Shown: positions 31,457 through 39,146 of the stretch, in pieces | Position numbering within the stretch: the first letter of the stretch is position 1 | How the letters are laid out: each line of letters begins with the position of its first letter | NCBI GenBank assembly: GCA_021793155.1 | Contig: JAJYTF010000001.1 | Span: 62,001 to 126,000 of the forward strand | Origin: Pseudomonadota bacterium | GTDB lineage: Bacteria > Pseudomonadota > Alphaproteobacteria > Rhodospirillales > Magnetospirillaceae | Length of the DNA stretch: 64,000 bases | Direction of reading: 5' to 3' | Position numbers and translations under genes: made by a program | The notes under the pieces: generated by a model | What the model saw: only the letters and a program-made list of their open reading frames with translations | Told to the model about the DNA's origin: nothing | Databases searched by the model: none

Positions 31457-33024
31457 GCGCAAAGCCGACGATCAACCCCTGGCTGGTGGCGCCGCTGGTG
31501 GCGCTGGCCGCCTTCATGGAGGTGCTCGACATCTCCATCGCCAATGTCTCGCTGCAGCACATCGCCGGCGATCTGTCGGCCGGCCAGGATGAATCCACCT
31601 GGGTGCTGACCTCGTACCTGGTCACCAATGCCATCATCCTTCCGGTGTCGGGCTGGCTGTCCTCGGTCATGGGGCGGACCCGCTTCTTCGTCGCCTGCAT
31701 CATCGGTTTTTCCATCAGTTCGCTGGCCTGCGGCCTGGCACCGACGCTGGGCCTGTTGATTGCCGCGCGCGCCATCCAAGGGCTGACCGGCGGAGGTTTG
31801 CAGCCCAGCTCGCAAGCCATCCTGGCCGATACCTTTCCGCCCCGCCAGCGGGGCATGGCCTTTGCCCTCTACGGCATGGCGGTGGTTTTCGCGCCAGCCA
31901 TCGGCCCGACACTGGGCGGCTGGATCACCGATAATTTCAGCTGGCGCTGGGTGTTCCTGCTGAACGTGCCGGTGGGCGTGGTGCTGTCGTTTCTGGTCAC
32001 CTCGCTGCTCGACGATCCGCCCGGCTTCACCAAGGCGCGGGCCGAGAAGCTGAGGCAGGGGCTGAAAGTCGACTATATCGGATTCCTGCTGCTCGCCGCC
32101 GGGCTCGGCCTGCTGCAGGTGGTGCTCGACAAAGGCGAGCAGGAGGACTGGTTCTCTTCGCCGTTCATCTTCTGGCTGAGCATCATTTCCGCGTTGTCGC
32201 TGATCGCCTTCGTCATCTGGGAGTTCGGCCAGGAAGATCCCATCGTCGACCTGCACCTGCTGCAGGACCGCAATTTCGGCGTCGCCAACCTTCTGATGTT
32301 CCTGCTGGGCTTCATCCTGCTGGGCAGCACCGTGCTGTTGCCCGAGCTGGTACAGCGGCTGTTCGGCTATACGGCGACGCTGGCCGGGCTGGTGCTCACG
32401 CCCGGCGGCCTGTCGATCATCCTGGTGATGCCGATGGTCGGCAAGCTGGTCTCCGTCGCCGACCCGCGTAAGCTGATCGCGGCGGGGCTGTTTATCTGCG
32501 CCATGGCCCTGCTGCGCATGACCGGGTTCGACCTGCAGACCGATTACGGCACTTTCGTCTGGGCCCGCATCTACCAGGCGCTGGGCCTGTCCCTGCTGTT
32601 CATCCCGATCAACACCGCGGCTTTTCTCAGCGTGCCGCCGGACAAGAGCAGCGCCGCCTCGTCGCTGATCAACGTGTCGCGCAATCTGGGCGGCAGTTTC
32701 GGCATCTCGCTGGTCACCACCGCGCTGTCGCGCTATTCGCAGGTCCACCAGACCTTCCTGGTGGCCCACACCACGCCATTCGACCATGCCTATCGAAGCA
32801 CCGTCGAACAATTGGCCCGCAGCTTCCAGCGGTTGGGCAACGGCCCGGCCGAGGCCGTCACCAAAGCCACCGGACAGGTCTACGAACTGATCCAGCAACA
32901 GGCGCTGATGCAGGCCTTCATCGACGACTTCCGCATGCTGGCCGTCATCTTCCTGGCGGTCATCCCCTTCGTCTTCATGATGAAGAAAGGCACACCACAC
33001 GGTCCGGGGCCGGCAGCGCACTGA
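31453..33024 (+). CDS. emrB: DHA2-family major facilitator drug exporter (EmrB-type)
   Basis: Inner-membrane proton-driven multidrug transporter, 523 aa with about 14 hydrophobic spans, the DHA2 topology. Recognisable motifs are VALAAFMEVLDISIANVSLQ in TM1, WVLTSYLVTNAIILPVSGWL in TM2 and the helix-5 region GMAVVFAPAIGPTLGGWITD. Start GTG 31453 overlaps the emrA stop. It partners the adaptor upstream and needs an unlinked TolC-like channel. No regulator gene of the MarR or TetR type is adjacent, so control may rest on the inverted repeat upstream or on a distant gene. Substrates cannot be predicted. Confidence 0.94.
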   Translation: MSAKPTINPWLVAPLVALAAFMEVLDISIANVSLQHIAGDLSAGQDESTWVLTSYLVTNAIILPVSGWLSSVMGRTRFFVACIIGFSISSLACGLAPTLGLLIAARAIQGLTGGGLQPSSQAILADTFPPRQRGMAFALYGMAVVFAPAIGPTLGGWITDNFSWRWVFLLNVPVGVVLSFLVTSLLDDPPGFTKARAEKLRQGLKVDYIGFLLLAAGLGLLQVVLDKGEQEDWFSSPFIFWLSIISALSLIAFVIWEFGQEDPIVDLHLLQDRNFGVANLLMFLLGFILLGSTVLLPELVQRLFGYTATLAGLVLTPGGLSIILVMPMVGKLVSVADPRKLIAAGLFICAMALLRMTGFDLQTDYGTFVWARIYQALGLSLLFIPINTAAFLSVPPDKSSAASSLINVSRNLGGSFGISLVTTALSRYSQVHQTFLVAHTTPFDHAYRSTVEQLARSFQRLGNGPAEAVTKATGQVYELIQQQALMQAFIDDFRMLAVIFLAVIPFVFMMKKGTPHGPGPAAH

Positions 33025-33072
33025 TATCTTGGTTGGCCCTCGACCGGCCATCGCCTCGCCACCAGTTCCGCA

Positions 33073-34005
33073 TCACGATCCGCAGCGCGCGTCCATCCGG
33101 TCTTCTTGCCCGTCGACCACCGCCTGGGGCCAGGGATTGACGCCGTCCGACAGCCAGCGCAGCGTCGCCTGCCAGAAGCTCTGGCGGTGGCGGGTGTGAA
33201 ACAGGTTGAAATGCCCGACCGCCTCGGCGCCGAGATCGCCCGGCCGCAGCAACACCTGGCAGCGTGGGCTGCCGCGATAGTAGGCGAGCCCGCGGCCAAT
33301 GGCCTGCACCGTGCCGAATTCATCGTCCGCCATGCCAACCGCCAGGATGGGCGCCCGCACGGCAGCGAACCGGCCCAGCACCGCATCGCGCTCGACCGCC
33401 GGATAGCTGGCTTCCATGCGGGCGCGGCGGAAGCTCCATTCCAGGGCCACGCCAGCCGGCAGGTCTTCCAGCCAGCCCAGACGCCGGCCGGGAAAATAGC
33501 CACAAAGCGCCGTGAGGGCGGGCATCGCGACATGCCATTTCCACAACAGGAGCAACCGCCGGTCCGGCGCATAATCCCGCCAGTAGGCGTATTGCGCGCC
33601 GACCGTCAGCATACGGTCGACATCGCCGGCATTGGCGGCGAACCCCGGCAGGAAGCCGCCGATGCTGTGGCCGACCACCGCCAACAGGCCGCCGGGGTCC
33701 CGTTGGCGTACCCAATGGACGGCGGCCTCAAAGTCATACTCGCCCCAATCGCGCCAGCGGAACGCCGTGCCGCGCAGCCGCGCCGGCCGCGACAGCCCGA
33801 CCCCGCGGTAGTCGTAGGTCAGAACGGCGAAGCCGTGGGCCGCCAGGTAGCGGGCATAATAATGGTAGTACCGGGCCAGAACGCCGGTGGCCGGGTTGAT
33901 GATCGCCGTTCCCACCTCGGTGCCGTTCCGGGACCGCCAGAGATGGCCCTGCAGGCGGTATCCGTCCCGGCAAAGCAGGGACACGACCTCTGCGGCGACG
34001 TTCAT
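33073..34005 (-). CDS. Alpha/beta hydrolase fold protein
   Basis: Predicted serine hydrolase of 310 aa. The oxyanion and GVL segment INPATGVLARYYHYYARYLA precedes the nucleophile elbow GHSIGG. A late His in AEAVGHFNLFH fits the catalytic triad, and Asp candidates are in VGMADDEFG. It resembles the uncharacterised COG4757-like group with no established substrate. Start ATG 34005 has no SD; a TTG at 34020 sits seven bases behind AGGAGG and may be the true start, adding five residues. It is convergent with emrB and lies downstream of the NicO gene on the same strand. Confidence 0.82.
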   Translation of the reverse strand: MNVAAEVVSLLCRDGYRLQGHLWRSRNGTEVGTAIINPATGVLARYYHYYARYLAAHGFAVLTYDYRGVGLSRPARLRGTAFRWRDWGEYDFEAAVHWVRQRDPGGLLAVVGHSIGGFLPGFAANAGDVDRMLTVGAQYAYWRDYAPDRRLLLLWKWHVAMPALTALCGYFPGRRLGWLEDLPAGVALEWSFRRARMEASYPAVERDAVLGRFAAVRAPILAVGMADDEFGTVQAIGRGLAYYRGSPRCQVLLRPGDLGAEAVGHFNLFHTRHRQSFWQATLRWLSDGVNPWPQAVVDGQEDRMDARCGS

Positions 34006-34084
34006 CGGTTCCACGCCCAAATCCACCCCTCCTGCGTCACCGTGGCCCAGCATGAGGGATTTGAGGGAAGAAATAAAACCGAAC

Positions 34085-35206
34085 CTATCCCGCCATCGGC
34101 ACGATGGCGCCAGTCAAGATGCCCAACAGCTGCAGGGCGCCGAACAGAGTGATCACCATCGCTCCGCCGAACGCCGCCAGCCGATGCAACCGTCCGGCCA
34201 GAGCGGCCTCGCCTTCGCCCAGCGCCGAAATCGAGCGGTGCACCCCCAGTGTCGCCAGGCTGACCGCGGCGACGGTGATCGCCACGCCGAGACCCATGGC
34301 AAAGGTGGCGACGACGCCGACGGCGAAGATCTGATTGGCGAGGGTGAACAGCAGCACCAGGATCGCCCCGGAGCACGGCCGCAGGCCCACGGCCGCCCCG
34401 GTGGCGAGCACCTTCGCCAGTTCATGACGCCCCGGCGCCGGTTCATCATGCGGGTGGTGGTGGTGACAGCAGGCAGGGCCATGCTGGTGGTCCGGCTCTC
34501 CTCTCAACGGCGACTGAGCATGATGCGGATCTTCCGCATCATGCTCCAGGGCGCAGCAGGCCCTGCCGCGCAGACTGCCCCAGGCCATCCACAGGCCGAG
34601 GCCGGTGATCACGCCATAGCTCAGCGTCTCCAGCGTAGCGGCCTGGGCCAGGATCTCACGGCTGCCCAGTTGCAGCACGGCGGCCAGCAGGCCGACCAGC
34701 AGCACTGCCGAGACCGATTGCACCAAGGCTGCCGAGCCGCTCATGGCGATGCCGTGCATCAGGCGGGCTCGACGGCTGACGAAATAGCTGCCAACCACCA
34801 CCTTGCCGTGGCCCGGCCCGACCGCATGCAGAACGCCGTACAGGAACGAGATGAAGATGATGGCCATGGCAGGGCGCCATGAGACTCCCTCCCGCGCCAA
34901 TTGCAGCTGACCGCGCAATTCGGCATTCAGACGACTTTGCAGGGCCAGCACCCGGCCGAGGGCGGCGCCCAGCGGCGCCGGCAGGGTCACGGCAGGCACC
35001 GGGGCCGCGGCAGCGACGGGCGGTGACTCGGCGCGCCCGAACATGTCGGCCGCCCGAGCCGGCCAGACAATGGTCAGCGACAGCAGAACGGCCAAGCCAA
35101 GGACTACGATCCGCAGATGGCGCAGATGCCGGCGGCACCGGCTCGCGGATGAAATGAAGACGAAAAAGCCGGCTTTCCTATCTGCTTTCATCTGCGGATA
35201 ACCCAT
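34085..35206 (-). CDS. NicO-family nickel/cobalt exporter with His-rich loop
   Basis: Inner-membrane transporter of the NicO/RcnA group, 373 aa with about seven spans. Family signatures are YGVLHAVGPGHGKVVVGSYF and the AAVGLRPCSGAILVLLFTLA stretch. Between them is a long cytosolic or periplasmic loop rich in His and Cys (EHDAEDPHHAQSPL, then HQHGPACCHHHHPHDEP), a likely metal-binding switch. Start ATG 35206 falls four bases after the DUF1007 stop; ATG 35191 is an alternative. No clear SD, so coupling with the preceding gene is likely. An N-terminal signal-like hydrophobic stretch precedes the transport core. Metal specificity (Ni, Co or other) is inferred. Confidence 0.88.
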   Translation of the reverse strand: MGYPQMKADRKAGFFVFISSASRCRRHLRHLRIVVLGLAVLLSLTIVWPARAADMFGRAESPPVAAAAPVPAVTLPAPLGAALGRVLALQSRLNAELRGQLQLAREGVSWRPAMAIIFISFLYGVLHAVGPGHGKVVVGSYFVSRRARLMHGIAMSGSAALVQSVSAVLLVGLLAAVLQLGSREILAQAATLETLSYGVITGLGLWMAWGSLRGRACCALEHDAEDPHHAQSPLRGEPDHQHGPACCHHHHPHDEPAPGRHELAKVLATGAAVGLRPCSGAILVLLFTLANQIFAVGVVATFAMGLGVAITVAAVSLATLGVHRSISALGEGEAALAGRLHRLAAFGGAMVITLFGALQLLGILTGAIVPMAG

Positions 35207-35210
35207 AAAA

Positions 35211-35837
35211 TCAACAGCCAATTTCAACAACTTTGGGAGTAACCGAACCGAAATAAAGAAGATGCTCCTTGTCGTCGACGATGCGCGCCGTGCAGCCCGC
35301 CGCACCTTCGCCTTCCAGCTTCGCCGCGTTGCCCTTGGCCGGACCGACGTCGACGTAATAAGTGTCGTCCCACACGCCGATGCGAATCTTGCCGGCCCTG
35401 GGATCAAGCGGCTGGGCCAGCGGCAGAGTGAACGCATAGGCCAGCTTCGCGCCGTCCATGCGGGCGGCGAAACCGGTCACCTCCTTGGCCACGCCGACCG
35501 GCTTTCCGGCGGCCCAGACATGGGTGAAGTAATTGTAATTGGCCAGGTTGGAGAAGGCCTTCGCCTTCAGACCGTCGATCTCGCCGGCGCTCAACGGCCG
35601 CGGCACGGCAGCCGCCAGACCCTTGGCCTTGCGCACTTCCGACAGGGCCATGGCAGTAAAGTCCTCGTCGAACCACCATTCCTGCCGCAACGCGGTGATT
35701 CTCCCCTTATCGAACAGGGCGGTGACCACCGTATCGACCCACACATGGGGATGTGCCTCGGCCCGCGCCGCGATGGTGGCTGCCAGCGCCAAACCAATGG
35801 CAATGGAACGCCGCACCCTGCCCTCCAGGCTCTTCAT
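35211..35837 (-). CDS. DUF1007 family periplasmic protein, partner of the NicO exporter
   Basis: A 208-aa secreted protein. An N-terminal signal peptide (SIAIGLALAATIAARAEA) is followed at once by the DUF1007 hallmark HPHVWVDTVVTALF, with two His that could bind metal. Conserved aromatic segments QEWWFDEDFTAMAL and DDTYYVDVGP follow, and a C-terminal Cys ends the protein. DUF1007 genes are regularly found beside NicO transporters, which is the arrangement here. Function is not established; a periplasmic metal-handling accessory role is inferred. The start ATG 35837 lies six bases after a 17-bp hairpin, whose 3' arm carries the only SD-like purines (GAAGAG). Confidence 0.87.
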   Translation of the reverse strand: MKSLEGRVRRSIAIGLALAATIAARAEAHPHVWVDTVVTALFDKGRITALRQEWWFDEDFTAMALSEVRKAKGLAAAVPRPLSAGEIDGLKAKAFSNLANYNYFTHVWAAGKPVGVAKEVTGFAARMDGAKLAYAFTLPLAQPLDPRAGKIRIGVWDDTYYVDVGPAKGNAAKLEGEGAAGCTARIVDDKEHLLYFGSVTPKVVEIGC

Positions 35838-35843
35838 TTCTGC

Positions 35844-35878
35844 TCTTCGCCGGGCCGGAGGCTCCGGCCCGGCGAAGA
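35844..35878. promoter_or_regulatory. Perfect 17-bp stem directly upstream of the DUF1007 start
   Basis: TCTTCGCCGGGCCGGAG (35844-35860) pairs exactly with CTCCGGCCCGGCGAAGA (35862-35878). On the leftward transcript the stem ends six bases before the DUF1007 ATG and includes its only SD-like purine run. It could block translation or stop transcription coming from the upstream membrane-protein gene. No U-tract follows. Confidence 0.7.
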
Positions 35879-35920
35879 CCAGAAACCAAGCCGAAAAGAA
35901 TGGCTGAATTGTGGCGGGGC

Positions 35921-36484
35921 TCAGAGCGAGGATACGACCTTGGCCATCCTCCGCGCGGCGCGCAGGCGGCTAGCCAGCCAGCCGGAGGCATTGGCGGCAC
36001 CGTGCAGGCCCTGCGACAATCGCCGAGCTGCGGTCCTGACCAAGCGCAACGGCAGGATCTGGTCGAGCAGGCCGTGTGCCCAGGCAGTCCAGCGCAGGAT
36101 CACCGCCTCGACACGCAGGAACCAGGCGAGGCTAAGCAGCGATGGCCGGCACAAGGCATACAGGCGGGCCAGGACGGCCACGCCGAGGATTTCACCGCTG
36201 ATGAAAAGGAAGGCCCCGCTGGCCAGCTTGCCCAGGGCGATCAGCCACAGGGCGACCAGCTTTACCGGCACGATGATGGCCCAGGGAAGCAGGAAGAGCA
36301 GCATGGCGGGATAGGGGGGAAGGCGGCGGATCGCGGCTTCCACCCGGGCGACCGGGCGGTACCGGCCGATCAACGCCATCAGCCGGCCCAGCCAGGCCCA
36401 CAGAACTTCCTCAAACAGGATGACGACGACCCCCAGCAGCACCAAGGGCGCGCGCAAGAGGGTTTTCACCACAGGAAGCGCCAC
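35921..36484 (-). CDS. Conserved hypothetical membrane protein
   Basis: A 187-aa hydrophobic protein with about three to four spans (for example residues 8-28, 57-80 and 83-110: PYPAMLLFLLPWAIIVPVKL, then IALGKLASGAFLFISGEILG). Positively charged segments flank them (RLSQGLHGA.., RAARRMAK). Small membrane proteins of this appearance are, as far as I recall, found in alphaproteobacteria; no function is known to me. GTG 36484 follows the irr stop by 19 bp without a strong SD. It is probably co-transcribed with irr, hence possibly iron-related, but that is only context. Confidence 0.75.
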   Translation of the reverse strand: MALPVVKTLLRAPLVLLGVVVILFEEVLWAWLGRLMALIGRYRPVARVEAAIRRLPPYPAMLLFLLPWAIIVPVKLVALWLIALGKLASGAFLFISGEILGVAVLARLYALCRPSLLSLAWFLRVEAVILRWTAWAHGLLDQILPLRLVRTAARRLSQGLHGAANASGWLASRLRAARRMAKVVSSL

Positions 36485-36503
36485 GGAACTACCCGATTGG
36501 TAC

Positions 36504-36923
36504 TCAGCCGTCTACCCGCACGATCACATCGACGCGCCGGATCAGGGTTCCTTCCGGCGCCTGCGGCACCTTGCTCACTGCCACCAGATGGCCGGGAATA
36601 TCTTCCAGGCGCCCCGACTTTTCGTAGAAGAAGTGGTGGTGATCGGATGTATTGGTGTCGAAATAGGAGCGCCCTGCATCGACGACGATTTCGCGAAGCA
36701 TGCCGGCTGCGGTGAACTGGTGAAGCGTATTGTACACCGTCGCCAGCGATACCCGGATGTTGCTGGCGAGCGCCTCGCCGTGGAGCTGCTCGGCCGAGAT
36801 GTGGCGATCACAGCCGTCGAACAGCAGCTTGGCAAGGGCCAGACGTTGGCGGGTGGGTCGCAGGCCTGCGGCGCGCAGCCGATCCAGCGCCTGACTAAAG
36901 GGTCGGTGACTGATGATGGTCAT
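36504..36923 (-). CDS. irr: Iron response regulator Irr (Fur superfamily)
   Basis: A 139-aa Fur-superfamily repressor. The winged HTH (LRPTRQRLALAKLLFDG, NIRVSLATVYNTLHQF) and the metal/haem region DTNTSDHHHFFYEKSGRL are present. The HHH stretch in that position is the signature of Irr rather than Fur, which is consistent with a second, true Fur at 59.6 kb. In alphaproteobacteria Irr controls haem synthesis and iron uptake and is inactivated or degraded via haem. ATG 36923 has GAGG ten bases upstream. The promoter region upstream is strongly AT-rich. Confidence 0.9.
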   Translation of the reverse strand: MTIISHRPFSQALDRLRAAGLRPTRQRLALAKLLFDGCDRHISAEQLHGEALASNIRVSLATVYNTLHQFTAAGMLREIVVDAGRSYFDTNTSDHHHFFYEKSGRLEDIPGHLVAVSKVPQAPEGTLIRRVDVIVRVDG

Positions 36924-36955
36924 AGCGGATCGACCTCACGTCGTATTGCAAGCCT

Positions 36956-36984
36956 TTAATATTAAAAAATGACTCATTTATCAA
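36956..36984 (-). promoter_or_regulatory. Putative sigma-70 promoter of irr
   Basis: Reading leftward: TTGATA (36984-36979), 17-bp spacer, TATTAA (36961-36956), about 33 bp before the irr ATG. The region is by far the most AT-rich short stretch nearby. No clear Irr-box dyad was found, though ATTAGAAT and TTAATATTAA are suggestive. Confidence 0.5.
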
Positions 36985-37006
36985 TTAGAATCGCCATGCG
37001 TCTGAA

Positions 37007-37576
37007 TCAAGGAGCCATCGAAAATTGGTGGATGTGGACGTCTTGAGCACCATGATTGCGCAAGACTTCCAACGCATCTGCCACCTGATTCTCCCGCTGC
37101 AGGCGCACCCATAACACGATTCCACCATGATCCAGCTGGTATTCAATGGCTTCGGCGATCTTGCGATCCATCCGTCGGCCCAGGGTCGCGCCCACCGCCG
37201 CCGTGGCGCCGCCTCCGACCACGCCGGCGACCACCGCGGCCGCCGCCGCACCGCCGGTTGCGAAGACCACGCCGGCCACAGTCAGCGCGCCAAGGTAGCC
37301 GAGCATGCCTGCCAGGGCTGAACGCCCTTCGGTCCGCGCTTCCGGGCTGATCCAGTCCTGGCGTGGCGCCTGGGGGTCATCCTCGGCGGCGTGGGTGTCC
37401 TGGGAGTAGGCGCCGAGCTTGTCACGAGCCGTCCGTTCGGTGGCCAACAGGCTGATATCGGCCTGGTCGAAGCCGCGGGTAAGCAGTTCCTGGACCGCCC
37501 GCTCCACGGCCTTTGCATCGGAAAAGATGCCTACGGCTTCCCGTAATTCGCTCTGCCGCCGGATCGCCTCGGCCAT
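37007..37576 (-). CDS. Hypothetical protein with stress-protein-17M-like N-terminus and Gly/Ala-rich hydrophobic core
   Basis: A 189-aa protein. Residues 12-50 (EAVGIFSDAKAVERAVQELL, then GFDQADISLLA) resemble the ferredoxin-like fold of general stress protein 17M-type sequences. A hydrophobic Gly/Ala stretch (about 92-130, TVAGVVFATGGAAAAAVVAG) would insert in membrane as a glycine-zipper hairpin. The C-terminal half repeats the ferredoxin-like pattern (GGIVLWVRLQRENQVADALE, HGAQDVHIHQF). ATG 37576 is preceded by a strong AGGAGG, which can be sequestered in a long stem. It lies downstream of the nitronate monooxygenase gene on the same strand. A membrane-stress role is inferred only. Confidence 0.72.
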   Translation of the reverse strand: MAEAIRRQSELREAVGIFSDAKAVERAVQELLTRGFDQADISLLATERTARDKLGAYSQDTHAAEDDPQAPRQDWISPEARTEGRSALAGMLGYLGALTVAGVVFATGGAAAAAVVAGVVGGGATAAVGATLGRRMDRKIAEAIEYQLDHGGIVLWVRLQRENQVADALEVLRNHGAQDVHIHQFSMAP

Positions 37577-37582
37577 GGTCGC

Positions 37583-37642
37583 CTCCTTCCGCTCCTGCCT
37601 CGTCCAATCATATGGGCGGCGGCCAGGAGCGTCGGGAAGGAG
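37583..37642 (-). promoter_or_regulatory. Possible SD-sequestering stem-loop before the stress-type gene
   Basis: On the leftward strand CTCCTTC and CGCTCCTG (within 37642-37624) can pair with CAGGAGCG and GAAGGAG (within 37597-37583), giving 8 bp, a 4-nt bulge and 7 bp over a 26-nt loop. The AGGAGG ribosome-binding site of the gene starting at 37576 lies in or next to the 3' arm. It may alternatively be a degenerate terminator for the upstream gene. Confidence 0.4.
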
Positions 37643-37651
37643 TGGTACCCC

Positions 37652-39061
37652 TCAGTCGCCGGTTTGAACCCGCTCGATGAGCTGGCGTACCGTCGGAATG
37701 AAACCACCGGCATAGAACGGATCGGTAGAGAACCGGTGGGCGTTGTGGCCGGCGAACATCAGCTCGTCGTCAACGTTACCGTCATGAACGATGTTCTGCA
37801 GGGTCTTCTGAATACAGAACGAGCGAGGATCGGCCTTCTTGCCCGTGCTGCCCGTTTCCCCCTGCGACCAGTTGGAGAAAGCGCAGGCCGAAAGACAGCC
37901 CATGCATTCGGTCTGGTCGCGGCGGATCATCTCGGCCCGCTCGGGCGCAACGAAGATCAGGGTCGAGTCGGGTGTGCGCAGCGGTTCTGAGAACCCGGTG
38001 CGGGCCCAGGTTTCGGCCCGCTGCTTGTCGTGCGGCGTGACATAGACCACACGGCCGCGCAGGCCGATCGGCAGTTCGGCGGTATGCTCGCCGATCGCTT
38101 CCGCGGTGAATGGAATCTGATGATCGAGACGCTGCACCAGTTCGGCGATGAAGCCGTTCTTCACTGCCGAGGAATAAAAGCCCGTCGGACTGAACTTGTG
38201 GAGCAGGACGTCGCCCGGCTGCAACTCCACCAGACGGCGTTTCCAGGCCAGCGAAATGGGGCTTTCCTCGGTCAACAGCGGCCTGGTGCCGAACTGGAAA
38301 GCAATGGGCCCCAGCTCGGGGTTGTCCATCCAATCGGTCCATTCGCGCAGGTACCAGACGCCGCCGGCCATGAAAATTGGCCGCTCGGGTGCGCCGCATT
38401 CCCGCATGGCGGCGCGCAAGGCACGCACGCGCGGCAGCGGAGCCTGCGGTTCCAGCGGGTCCTCAGAATTGGAAAGGCCGTTATGACCGCCGGCCAACCA
38501 CGGATCCTCGTAGACGACGCCGCCCAAAAGGTCGGCGTATTTGTGATAGGCTCGCTTCCACAAGGCGTTGAAGGCGCGAGCAGAAGAGACGATGGGATAA
38601 TAGTGAACGCCGTAGGAGGCGGCGATCTCAGCCACCCGGTACGGCATGCCGGCGCCGCAGGTGACCCCGTGCACCAGGCCTTTCGCCCCCTCCAGGACCC
38701 CGTGCAGAATGCGTTCGGCGCCACCCATTTCCCACAGCACGTTCATATGGATGCGGCCTTGACCCTGGGCCAGGTCATGGGCGATCCGCGCCTGCGCGAT
38801 ACCGCCGCGGATTCCATAGGCGATCAGTTCCTCGTGCCGCTCGCGCCGGGTCTTCCCGTGATAGACGGCGGGAATGAGCTTGCCCGTTTCGTCATAAAAA
38901 TCGGCGTTGACGCCGGAGAAGGTCCCCACCCCACCGGCCGCCGCCCAGGCGCCGGAGCTTTCCCCGTTGGATACGGCAATGCCCTTGCCGCCTTCCACCA
39001 GGGGCAGGACCTCGCGCCCGGAAATAACCAAAGGCTTCAAGGATTTCACTTCGACGTCCAC
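37652..39061 (-). CDS. Nitronate monooxygenase/2-nitropropane dioxygenase-like FMN protein with C-terminal Cys motif
   Basis: A TIM-barrel flavoprotein of 469 aa in the nitronate monooxygenase superfamily. FMN-site features are the early VSNGESSGAWAAAGGVGTFS, the VHGVTCGAGMPYRVAE segment and LAGGHNGLSN. Beyond the barrel is an extension with Cys at 386, 389 and 393 (ECMGCLSACAFSNW) and another at 416 (SFC), an arrangement able to bind metal or an Fe-S cluster. The start is GTG 39061 or GTG 39049; the latter has better spacing from GGGGAG. The true substrate may not be a nitronate, because the family also includes enoyl reductases. It is followed by the stress-type gene. Confidence 0.85.
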   Translation of the reverse strand: MDVEVKSLKPLVISGREVLPLVEGGKGIAVSNGESSGAWAAAGGVGTFSGVNADFYDETGKLIPAVYHGKTRRERHEELIAYGIRGGIAQARIAHDLAQGQGRIHMNVLWEMGGAERILHGVLEGAKGLVHGVTCGAGMPYRVAEIAASYGVHYYPIVSSARAFNALWKRAYHKYADLLGGVVYEDPWLAGGHNGLSNSEDPLEPQAPLPRVRALRAAMRECGAPERPIFMAGGVWYLREWTDWMDNPELGPIAFQFGTRPLLTEESPISLAWKRRLVELQPGDVLLHKFSPTGFYSSAVKNGFIAELVQRLDHQIPFTAEAIGEHTAELPIGLRGRVVYVTPHDKQRAETWARTGFSEPLRTPDSTLIFVAPERAEMIRRDQTECMGCLSACAFSNWSQGETGSTGKKADPRSFCIQKTLQNIVHDGNVDDELMFAGHNAHRFSTDPFYAGGFIPTVRQLIERVQTGD

Positions 39062-39146
39062 TCCCCACAGAAGGCTTATTCTCGAAGGCCCGCGACTCTA
39101 CATCGGTAGCACGTATATTGAAAGAGCGCGGCCACTCCCCCCGGTA

